64,000 nucleotides of DNA, taken from Streptomyces sp. R21 (GTDB lineage Bacteria; Actinomycetota; Actinomycetes; Streptomycetales; Streptomycetaceae). A program made the position numbers and the translations under genes. The stretch is from NCBI RefSeq assembly GCF_041051975.1, contig NZ_CP163435.1:806001-870000 (forward strand), written 5' to 3'. Shown here piece after piece: positions 56,724 through 64,000 of this stretch. A model generated the notes under the pieces. That model searched no databases, was not told the origin of the DNA, and saw only the letters and a program-made list of their open reading frames with translations. Position 1 is the first letter of the stretch. The number at the start of each line of letters is the position of its first letter.

Positions 56724-59510
56724 CTACGGCGACGAGTCGGGCAGTGCGTCCCGGAGCTGGGCCCGGGACGTGATGCCGAGCTTGGGGAAGATCCGGTAGA
56801 GGTGGAAGCCGACCGTGCGGGGTGAGAGGAAGATACGTTCGCCGATCTCTCGGTTGGTCAGGCCCGCGCCCGCGAGACGGGCGATCTGGAGCTGCTGCGG
56901 GGTGAGTTCGGCCAGCGCCTGGGCGGACGCGGACGGCGGGGCGCCGGGGGTGACGCCCGCGGCCCGCAGTTCCGCACGGGCGCGTTCGGTCCACGGTCCG
57001 GCGCCGAGCTGCTCGAAGCAGTCGAGCGCCGCGGTGAGCAGCGGGCGCGCCTCGACCGCGCGGCGCCTGCGGCGCAGCCATTCCGCGTAGTCGAGGCGGA
57101 CCTGCGCGCGCTCGAACGGCCACTGGTCGCCCTCCGGGTCGGCCAGTGCCGCCGTGAAGTGCCGTTCGGCGTCGTCCGGTTCGGCGAGCAGGGCGCGGGC
57201 CCGGTGCACCAGGGCGTCGAGGCGCGCCGACAGCTCTCCCTGCGCGAGCCGGCGGCAGGCCGCGTCGAGCACCTGGCGCGCGTCGTCGGCACGTCCGGTG
57301 CGTACGGCGGCCGCGGCCAGGTCGGCCAGGTAGTAGTCGGAGGCGTGGTAGTGCAGGGGCGCGGGTTCCGGGTCCTGGGTGTAGACGGCTCGGAAGCGGT
57401 CGTAGGCCGCGGCGTGGTCGCCCTCCGCCAGTGCGGCGGCGCCCAGCGCGTAGTGCGTGCGCACCTGGAGACTGCGGCAGCCCGAGAGGTCCAGACCGTG
57501 GACGGCGCGCTGGACGGCGGCGCGTGCGGCCTCCGTCTCGCCGCGCAGGGCGAGCAGGGTGGCGCCGAGCACCGGGGATCCGGCCGCCACGTTCTCCAGT
57601 CCCGCTTCGGCGGCGGTGCGGTACGCCTCGTCGAGGGCGGCGCGGCAGGCCGTCCAGGCCCCGCTCTCGTACAGGGCCAGGGCGAGCGCCTGCGCCACGG
57701 TGGCGTTGGCCCCGGCTGTCGGGGAGCGGCGCAGGTGATCCAGCGCCCCCTCCAGCAGCCGTACCGCCTCGGCCGTCTCGTCCAGCACCCAGGCGGCCGC
57801 GCCCCCGACGACCAGACGGGACAGGACGCGGTCGCTTCCGGGGGCCGAGTCGGGCCCGGACCGCGGCTCGATCCAGACGGTGCCGCGGAGCATCTCCAGG
57901 GCCCTGGCCCGGTGCCGTAGGGGATCGCAGCCCGCCAGGATCCACAGCCGGGCCGCCTCGTCCTCCTGCGGCGGCACGCGTTCGGCGGTCCGCAGGATCC
58001 GTTCGCGGTGCTCGGGCGCTCCCGAGTTGTACGCGGGCGTGGTGGCCGTCGAGAGGGCGTCGAGGGCGAGGACGGGGTCGGCCTCCACCACCGACTCGGC
58101 GACGGGCAGCAGGAACCCGAGCGAGCCCGCGAACTGGGTGGTCACGGCGAGCGCCCAGCCCGCCCGGAGCGAGGCCACCGCGAGCACGGCGGGGTCGTCG
58201 GTGAGCGTGGCGACCTCGGTGGCGATCTCGCCGACCCAGCGCGGATGCCCGGCGTACATGGCCATGGTCGCCGCCCGCACCAGGCGCTGCGCGCGCGTTT
58301 CGGGTTCGGGGGTGAGCCGGGCGGCGCGCTGGAGGGCGGTGGCGGCGGCCGCGTACCCGCCGCGGCGCTGGGCGCGTTCGGCGCTGTGCTCCAGCTCCTG
58401 GGCGGCGTCCTCGTCGACACCCGACACGGCGGCCGCGTGGTGCCAGGCGCGGCGGTCGGGGTCGCCGACCAGGACGTCGGCGAGGGCCCGGTGGGCCGCG
58501 TGGCGTTCGGCGTAGGTCGCGGCCTGGTAGACGGCGGAGCGGATCAGCGGGTGGCGGAAGCGGATCTGCTCGTCGCCGATGCGCACGAGTCCGGCGCGCT
58601 CGGCGGGCAGCCAGTCGTCGGGGCTCGTGGTGCCGCCCGCGGCGGAGAGGATGACGGGCAGTTCGGCGCTCTCCGCGGCGGCCGCGAGCAGCAGCAACTT
58701 GCGGGTGGCGGCAGGAAGTTCGGGCAGGTCTGCGGCGAAGATGGCCTCCAGCCGGTCGGTCAGGGGCAGCGCCCCGCCCTGGGCGGCCGCGGGGTCGCGC
58801 CCGACAGCCCGGGCGAGTTCGACCAGGGCCAGCGGCACGCCCGCCGCCTCTTCGAGGACCCGGGAACGCGCCCGTCCGACCGGCGGTTCGGGCTGCCGGT
58901 CGAGAAGCTGCCCGGCCGCCGCAGGTTCGAGCGGCTCGATCGTCAACTGTCCCATTTCGCGGCCGAATTGCGCGGGTACGGCGGTGTCGCGCGCCGCGAG
59001 CAGCAGGGCGACGGGCTCGCCTTCGAGCCTGCGCGCCACGAAGGCCAGGACGTCGAGTGTGCCCAGGTCCAGCCAGTGCGCGTCGTCGACCACCAGGAGC
59101 AGCGGGCCGCGCCCGGCGGCGTCGGAGAGCAGGGTGAGGGCGCCGAGCGAGGTAAGCAGCGGGTCGGGGGCCGGCTCGGCGCCGTCATCGAGCCCGAACA
59201 CGGCCAGCAGGGCGGCCCGTTGACGCGGGGGCAGCCCGTCGGCGAGGTCGAGAACAGGCCGCAGCAACTGGTGCAGTCCCGCGAAGGGGAGGCCCGACTC
59301 ACCCTCGCTCCCCCGGCAGCGCAGCACGCGGGTCCCGGCCCGCCGGGCGATACGGGCGGCGGCGTCCAGCAACACACTCTTGCCCGCGCCGGGCCCGCCC
59401 GACAGCACGAGGGTCCCGGGCTCGCCCGCGGTCAATCCCTCCACCAGCCGCGTCAGCAGGGCCAGTTCATGGTCCCGGCCGATGATCCAGTCGTCCCCGC
59501 CCGGCGTCAT
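56724..59510 (-). CDS. LAL-type LuxR-family ATP-binding regulator
   Basis: 928 residues. N-terminal AAA/STAND ATPase with Walker A GGPGAGKS at 38-45 and Walker B LLLVVDDAHWLD near 140, a long TPR-like helical middle, and a C-terminal LuxR helix-turn-helix (LTPQQLQIARLAGAGLTNREIGERIFLSPRTVGFHLYRIFPKLG). Large ATP-binding LuxR regulators typically activate catabolic or secondary-metabolite genes. ATG 59510 overlaps the stop of the hydrolase gene upstream by 4 bases. The open frame extends further into that gene and is not the real start. Confidence 0.92.
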   Translation of the reverse strand: MTPGGDDWIIGRDHELALLTRLVEGLTAGEPGTLVLSGGPGAGKSVLLDAAARIARRAGTRVLRCRGSEGESGLPFAGLHQLLRPVLDLADGLPPRQRAALLAVFGLDDGAEPAPDPLLTSLGALTLLSDAAGRGPLLLVVDDAHWLDLGTLDVLAFVARRLEGEPVALLLAARDTAVPAQFGREMGQLTIEPLEPAAAGQLLDRQPEPPVGRARSRVLEEAAGVPLALVELARAVGRDPAAAQGGALPLTDRLEAIFAADLPELPAATRKLLLLAAAAESAELPVILSAAGGTTSPDDWLPAERAGLVRIGDEQIRFRHPLIRSAVYQAATYAERHAAHRALADVLVGDPDRRAWHHAAAVSGVDEDAAQELEHSAERAQRRGGYAAAATALQRAARLTPEPETRAQRLVRAATMAMYAGHPRWVGEIATEVATLTDDPAVLAVASLRAGWALAVTTQFAGSLGFLLPVAESVVEADPVLALDALSTATTPAYNSGAPEHRERILRTAERVPPQEDEAARLWILAGCDPLRHRARALEMLRGTVWIEPRSGPDSAPGSDRVLSRLVVGGAAAWVLDETAEAVRLLEGALDHLRRSPTAGANATVAQALALALYESGAWTACRAALDEAYRTAAEAGLENVAAGSPVLGATLLALRGETEAARAAVQRAVHGLDLSGCRSLQVRTHYALGAAALAEGDHAAAYDRFRAVYTQDPEPAPLHYHASDYYLADLAAAAVRTGRADDARQVLDAACRRLAQGELSARLDALVHRARALLAEPDDAERHFTAALADPEGDQWPFERAQVRLDYAEWLRRRRRAVEARPLLTAALDCFEQLGAGPWTERARAELRAAGVTPGAPPSASAQALAELTPQQLQIARLAGAGLTNREIGERIFLSPRTVGFHLYRIFPKLGITSRAQLRDALPDSSP

Positions 59511-60394
59511 GAGCAGAACCCGAGGATCGTGTCGGCGACCTGGCCGGGGTTCTCCAGCAGCATGGCGTGAGTGCCGTCGATCTCGGCGACCGTCACCCCG
59601 GGGCGCTCTTCGGCCAGTTCGGCCAGGTCGCGTGCGAGGCCCTTCGCGTACGCGGCCATCAGCTCGTCGAACCATTCCATGCCCGGCGTCGACGGCACCG
59701 GGCGCAGCGCGCGTCCGAGCAGCAGCGGGCGGGTCATCCGGCGGAAGAGGGCGAAGAGATCGAGCAGGTCGACCGCGTCCAGCATCTCCCGGGCGTGCAC
59801 GCCCGACGGCCGCGACCCCAGTCGCCCGTCCGGGCCCTCGTGGAGGGAGCGCAGCAGGGCCGCCTCCAACAGCTCGTAGGGGATGCCCAGTTGCCGGGAC
59901 ATCGCGCGCTCGTGGGCGAGCAGTCCCTTCAGCCCGTCCGCCGGAATCGGCCGGCCCGCTATCGTCGCCGCCAACTCACGCACCCGGCCGAGCCGTTCCT
60001 CGACGTCCACCGGGTCCAGTCCCGGGTACTGGTCAGGGCGGCCCCACCCGAAACCGTCCAGATTGACCGCTCCCGGTGTGCTGTCCGGGTGCTCCAGGGC
60101 GTACCGCACGGCGATCATGCCGCCGAGCGAGTGCCCGACGGGCAGCGCGCCGGGGATGCCGTACTCCTCCAACACCGCCTCGATGTCCGCGAGGACGCCG
60201 GGGAAACTCCAGGTCCCGGACGGCGAGAGCCCGTGGCCGCGCAGGTCCACGGCGAGCACCCGGTGGCGCGGGACGAGGAGCGGGGCGACGGCCGCCCAGT
60301 CGGCAAGGGTGCGTCCCGCGCCGTGCAGCAGGAGCAGAGGCGGGCCGTCGCCGCCATGATCGTGTACGGCCAGGGGAAGGAACTCTCCGGTCAT
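59507..60394 (-). CDS. Alpha/beta hydrolase
   Basis: 295 residues of the alpha/beta hydrolase fold: PLLLLHGAGRTLADWAAV (oxyanion HG), VLAVDLRGHGLS, nucleophile elbow VGHSLGG and late EIDGTHAMLLENP with the catalytic His. Esterase, lactonase or epoxide-hydrolase-like activity possible. Translationally coupled to the LAL regulator, so it may process a signal or substrate sensed by it. Confidence 0.9.
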   Translation of the reverse strand: MTGEFLPLAVHDHGGDGPPLLLLHGAGRTLADWAAVAPLLVPRHRVLAVDLRGHGLSPSGTWSFPGVLADIEAVLEEYGIPGALPVGHSLGGMIAVRYALEHPDSTPGAVNLDGFGWGRPDQYPGLDPVDVEERLGRVRELAATIAGRPIPADGLKGLLAHERAMSRQLGIPYELLEAALLRSLHEGPDGRLGSRPSGVHAREMLDAVDLLDLFALFRRMTRPLLLGRALRPVPSTPGMEWFDELMAAYAKGLARDLAELAEERPGVTVAEIDGTHAMLLENPGQVADTILGFCS

Positions 60395-60415
60395 GTCCAG
60401 ACAATAAGCCCTCGG

Positions 60416-61021
60416 TCAGGGTTCCATGAGGAGCGGGAGCATCGGCAGGCAGCCGCCCGGAAGCTGCTGGAGACGCCCGCCGCCCGCCAGCGATCCGAGG
60501 TCGATCGGCGCCCAGCCCACGCGCGCGGCGAGCCGGGCGACGCGTTCGTTGGCGCTCGCGTGGTTCCCGGACAGGAAGATCACCCGGCGTCCGGCGGGAG
60601 TGCGGGGATCGGCCCCGAGCACGGCCGGGGTCAGCGTGTTGAAGGCCTTCACGAGGCGGGCGCCGGGCACGAGGTCGGAGACGACTTCGCTGGAGGTACG
60701 GCCGCCGAGGTCGGCCACCTCCGTGTCGGGCGACCCGAGCGGGTTGGTGGTGTCGATGACGATCCGCTCCTGCCAGTCCGGTGCGCCCGCCGCGCTCACC
60801 GCCTCGTGCAACCGCCGCCAGGGCACGGCGAGAACGACGACCTCCTCGCTCGCCGCCTCGCCGACCGTGCCTGGTTTCAGCCCGGTCCCCAGCGAGGAGG
60901 CAAGGCCCCACAGCGACCGGGGGCCACGGCTGTTGCTGATCACGACCTCCTCCCCGGCCGCGACGAACCGCCCGGCGAGGGCCTGCCCGATGGCTCCGGA
61001 CCCGATGATTCCGATGGGCAT
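60416..61021 (-). CDS. F420/NADP oxidoreductase-like Rossmann protein
   Basis: 201 residues from ATG 61021. N-terminal NADP-binding motif IGIIGSGAIGQALAGRFVAAGEEVVISNSRGP, then VVVLAVPWRRLHEAV and VIDTTNPLG, as in F420-dependent NADP reductases and their many short paralogues. Could reduce F420 with NADPH, supplying the F420 enzymes at 25-26 kb, but many relatives have other substrates. No typical ribosome site; the frame upstream has no coding character. Confidence 0.83.
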   Translation of the reverse strand: MPIGIIGSGAIGQALAGRFVAAGEEVVISNSRGPRSLWGLASSLGTGLKPGTVGEAASEEVVVLAVPWRRLHEAVSAAGAPDWQERIVIDTTNPLGSPDTEVADLGGRTSSEVVSDLVPGARLVKAFNTLTPAVLGADPRTPAGRRVIFLSGNHASANERVARLAARVGWAPIDLGSLAGGGRLQQLPGGCLPMLPLLMEP

Positions 61022-61307
61022 GCGCGCTGCCTTCCCTCTCAAGCGCCGTACGGCCATGGTCAGCTTCGGCCCGGGGCGCTGACCGGCTCTTCTGTCAGGT
61101 GACTGGCCTTCGCGCACGGGGTTCCAGCACGGGGTTCCATTTGACGCGAGACGGCGGCGGACGATTTGATCCTGGCCTGTCGGGCCGCGCGCTCGACGCC
61201 CAGAGGTGCGCCCAGCCGGTAGCGGACGAGAGTCCAAGTCCGGACCGAGTCGCCAGGACGACAGGAGCGTCCGAGGCGGGGTCGTACTCGCCATTGATGG
61301 AGCGGAC

Positions 61308-62150
61308 TTGTCCGTCAAGCGTGTTGCCCGTGTCGGAGGATTCAAGACGGCCGCCTTGCTGGTCGCCCTGATGACGGTCGCGGGCTGCGGTTCCGGGGGC
61401 GACGGCACCACCGCCTCGAAGGCGAAGCCGACGCCGACCGCCGTGCGTCTGCCACCGCTGCACGCCGGCTTCGACTACCAGATCGGCGGCGCCTATCCCC
61501 CGCCGTCCGGCGTCCGCGTCGTCAGCCGCGACCGTGCCTCCTCCCCCGCGCCGGGCCTCTACAACATCTGCTACGTCAACGCCTTCCAGGTCCAGCCGGA
61601 CGAACGCGGCAAGTGGCCCGCCGACCTGCTGCTGCGGGACACGCGGGGCAAGCTGGTCGTCGACCGCGACTGGGACGAGGTGCTGCTCGACATCGGCACG
61701 CCGGCCAAACGGGAGCGCGTCGCCGCCCGGATCAACGAGTGGATCGACGGGTGCGCCGCCAAGGGCTACGACGCGATCGAGCCGGACAACTACGACAGCT
61801 ACACCCGCTCCCGGCACCGGCTCACCGCGGACGACGCCACGGCGTTCATCACGCTGCTCTCGGCCCACGCGCACTCACGCCATCTGGCCATCGCGCAGAA
61901 GAACACCCTGGAGCTGGCCGGGCAGAGGTCCAGAACCGGGCTCGACTTCGCGGTGGCCGAGGAGTGCGCCGAGTGGGACGAGTGCGGGGAGTACGCGAAG
62001 GCCTTCCACGACCGGGTGCTCGTCATCGAGTACACCGACAGCGGTCTGCGCAAGGCCCGTTCGGGCTTCGGCGACCGGCTGAGCATCGTGCGCCGGGATG
62101 TCGATGTGTCGACGCCGGGCAGCAAGGACTACGTCCGCAAGACGCGCTGA
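61308..62150 (+). CDS. Secreted lipoprotein with GH114 (endo-alpha-1,4-polygalactosaminidase-like) domain
   Basis: 280 residues from TTG 61308 (GGAG 5 bases upstream), giving MSVKRVARVGGFKTAALLVA and lipobox VAGC near residues 24-27. The domain has FDYQIGGAYPPPSGVRVVSRD, GLYNICYVNAFQVQPDE, WPADLLLRD and GYDAIEPDNYDSYT, all typical of GH114, where the DN acidic pair is likely catalytic. Relatives cleave galactosaminogalactan-type polysaccharides. An anchored lipoprotein could trim the organism's own matrix or that of fungi. The membrane glycosyltransferase gene follows. Confidence 0.87.
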   Translation: MSVKRVARVGGFKTAALLVALMTVAGCGSGGDGTTASKAKPTPTAVRLPPLHAGFDYQIGGAYPPPSGVRVVSRDRASSPAPGLYNICYVNAFQVQPDERGKWPADLLLRDTRGKLVVDRDWDEVLLDIGTPAKRERVAARINEWIDGCAAKGYDAIEPDNYDSYTRSRHRLTADDATAFITLLSAHAHSRHLAIAQKNTLELAGQRSRTGLDFAVAEECAEWDECGEYAKAFHDRVLVIEYTDSGLRKARSGFGDRLSIVRRDVDVSTPGSKDYVRKTR

Positions 62151-62280
62151 CGCTGGGGCCCGCCACGACACGGCTCCCCCCTCCACCGCGACCGCCCGGG
62201 CAGAGGCACAGGTCGGTGCATACTCATATCCGCCCGCCGCCGGTTGAGCGGGCGCGTACGAAGCGGACGTAACAAGGGAC

Positions 62281-63984
62281 ATGCCGACATTCATGGCCGA
62301 CGGGCGCGAGGACAGCGTGCCGGTGACCGCCGTTGCGGAGCCGCCGCGCCGAGGGGCCCTCCTGCTGCGCCACCGGCGGTGGCTGTTCGCCCTCGCCGTG
62401 GTCGCGCTGCTGGCCCAGATGGCCGTGGCGATGGTCACGACGGCCGTGGAACAGACACCGACCATCGACGAACCCGTGTACGCGGGCACCGCGGTGGTCT
62501 ACGCGCAGCAGCACAATCTGCACTTCAACCCGGAGCATCCGCCGCTGGGCAAGCTGATCATCGCGAGCGGGCTGGTTCTCGCCCACCCGCACCTCGACGC
62601 CGGGCTCAGCGGCGATCAGGGGGAGCTCGGGCGACGTCTGCTGTACGAGTCGGGCAACGATCCCTGGCGACTGATGCTGTGGGCGCGCCTGCCGGTGATC
62701 GTGCTGACGCTGCTGTTCGGGTTGGTCGTCCTCGCCTTCGCCCGTGATCTCGTGGGCCCTGCGGGCGGGTTGGCGGCGCTCGCCCTCTACACGTTCTCCC
62801 CGGACGTCATCGCGCACGGTTCGCTGGCGACGCTCGATGTTCCGGCGGCCGGTTTCGTGCTGACGTCGGCCTGGCTGCTGTGGCGTGCCCGCCGACGGCC
62901 GCGCCTGTACCTCCCGCTGGCCGGGGTGGCGCTGGGCGCGGCCCTGGCCACGAAGATGAGCACCCTGACGGCGGTCCCGGTCCTGCTGCTCCTGGTCGTC
63001 GTGTCCGTCTGGCGGGCCCGCCGCTCCCCCGGCCTCGACGCGCGCGGCAAGGTGCGGCTCGTCGCGGTCGGTCTGGCGGTGGCGGCCGGAGTGGCACTGA
63101 TCGCCGTGGCCGTGGTGTGGCTGACGTATCTCGCCGTCGACCCGCGGCTGCGCTGGGCCACGCCCGCGGACGTGCCCACCGTGCACGGGCTGCGCGGGCT
63201 CGTCATCGACTGGATGCCCTTCCCGCGGCCGTTCCGGGACGGGATGCGCATCCAGTTCGGCTTCGAGTACGCGACCTGGGAGGGCTTTCTCTTCGGCCGG
63301 CTCTACCGCGGTTCGCTCTGGTACTACCTGCCGACCGCGCTGCTGGTGAAGACGCCGCTCGGGATGCTCGTCCTCTGGGCGGCAGGTGCCGTCACGCTCC
63401 TGGCGATCCGCCGGCTGCGGCCCGCGGCACCGTACCTGCTCCTCCCGCCGGCTGTGCTGCTGGTCGCGGCGATGTCCGGGTCGCGTGACCTCGGCGTGCG
63501 GTACGCGATCTTCGTGCCGATGTTCCTGGCGGTCGCGGCGGCCGGTGTGCTCGCGGTGCACCGGCGGTGGACGCGGATGGCAGCGGCGGCGCTGATCCTC
63601 TTCGTCGCGGTCAGCTCCCTGCGCACGTTCCCGTACTACCTGCCGTACTCCAACGAGGCGTTCGGCGGTCCCGCGAAGACCCATCTGCGCCTGCACGACT
63701 CGAACGTCGACTGGGGCCAGGACCTGGGCCGCCTCGCCGACCGCCTCCGCGAGCGCCACCCGGGCGAGAGGGTCTGGCTCGTCTACAAGGGCAGCGGTGT
63801 GCCGTCGTACTACGGCATCGAGGCGTCCGATCCGCGCAAGGCGCCGCCGAGCGAGGTGCACGGGCTGCTCGTCGTCTCGGACTCCGCGGTCGCCAAGGCC
63901 AGGGGCCGGCTGGCGGCGCTGATCGCCACCAGCACGCCGATCGACGAGGTCGGGCACTCCATCACGATCTACCGCCGCGGGTGA
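62281..63984 (+). CDS. GT39/PMT-type polytopic membrane glycosyltransferase
   Basis: 567 residues with about 11-12 membrane segments. TPTIDEPVYAG holds the acidic residue pair of the first luminal loop of lipid-phosphate-sugar-dependent (GT39/GT83-type) transferases. FNPEHPPLGKLI is the second conserved loop. The C-terminal WGQDLGRLADRLRERHPG domain is soluble. Transfers a sugar from a polyprenyl-phosphate donor to a protein or glycan outside the membrane. The stop lies 16 bases before the window end. It is not coupled to the GH114 gene (130-base gap). Confidence 0.85.
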   Translation: MPTFMADGREDSVPVTAVAEPPRRGALLLRHRRWLFALAVVALLAQMAVAMVTTAVEQTPTIDEPVYAGTAVVYAQQHNLHFNPEHPPLGKLIIASGLVLAHPHLDAGLSGDQGELGRRLLYESGNDPWRLMLWARLPVIVLTLLFGLVVLAFARDLVGPAGGLAALALYTFSPDVIAHGSLATLDVPAAGFVLTSAWLLWRARRRPRLYLPLAGVALGAALATKMSTLTAVPVLLLLVVVSVWRARRSPGLDARGKVRLVAVGLAVAAGVALIAVAVVWLTYLAVDPRLRWATPADVPTVHGLRGLVIDWMPFPRPFRDGMRIQFGFEYATWEGFLFGRLYRGSLWYYLPTALLVKTPLGMLVLWAAGAVTLLAIRRLRPAAPYLLLPPAVLLVAAMSGSRDLGVRYAIFVPMFLAVAAAGVLAVHRRWTRMAAAALILFVAVSSLRTFPYYLPYSNEAFGGPAKTHLRLHDSNVDWGQDLGRLADRLRERHPGERVWLVYKGSGVPSYYGIEASDPRKAPPSEVHGLLVVSDSAVAKARGRLAALIATSTPIDEVGHSITIYRRG

Positions 63985-64000
63985 TGCCGTAGGGCCACGG

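Overview
The window is chromosomal DNA from a Streptomyces or a very close relative. The base composition is strongly GC-rich, coding frames end mostly in G or C, GTG and TTG starts are common, and TTA codons are almost absent. The gene content also fits: a SapB-type morphogen cluster, a streptogrisin-type protease, a subtilisin inhibitor, SpoIIE-like phosphatases, an STAS protein and an extended ECF sigma factor. I see no rRNA or tRNA gene, CRISPR array or insertion sequence.

Left part (1-18.7 kb): two peptide-export loci separated by secreted-protein genes. The first is a complete ramCSAB/ramR cluster for a class III lanthipeptide. It includes a 39-residue precursor gene (3051-3170) followed by a 17-bp hairpin. 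ramR carries two TTA codons, and one is the exact antisense of the ramB stop codon. A SpoIIE-type phosphatase, a streptogrisin-like protease and a hotdog thioesterase follow. The second locus (12.56-18.73 kb) encodes a 71-residue double-glycine peptide with a glycine-zipper core and no cysteine, a short HlyD-like adaptor, a C39-peptidase ABC exporter and a second large NHLP-type ABC transporter. No modification enzyme is present. This is the strongest candidate for an uncharacterised system.

Middle (18.7-44.9 kb): ArsR/SRPBCC pair, a DHA2 exporter behind two strong palindromes, a Ppx/GppA-like protein with a TTA codon, an STAS protein, a subtilisin inhibitor with a lysine P1 site, two F420-type oxidoreductases, a small catabolic block (NCS1 permease, cyclase, PucR regulator, FMN hydroxy-acid oxidase, 2-hydroxyacid dehydrogenase), a one-chain sigma/zinc-finger/membrane/ricin-lectin protein, a Doc-like toxin-antitoxin pair lacking the usual Fic histidine, an oxidoreductase/MarR divergon with operators, an Ogt plus oxygenase repair pair, and a divergent locus of DHA2 exporter plus hemerythrin against ECF41-type sigma factor plus solitary cytochrome b.

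Right part (44.9-64 kb): secreted GH2 enzyme, a PAS/GAF/SpoIIE/HATPase regulator, ion transporter plus Usp protein, an MMPL transporter behind two CsoR-type operators, AraC regulator and phytanoyl-CoA dioxygenase-like pair, alpha/beta hydrolase with a LAL-type LuxR regulator, F420/NADP-binding oxidoreductase, GH114-like lipoprotein and a GT39-type membrane mannosyltransferase-like protein.

Functional assignments are from motif recognition by eye. No similarity search was possible.
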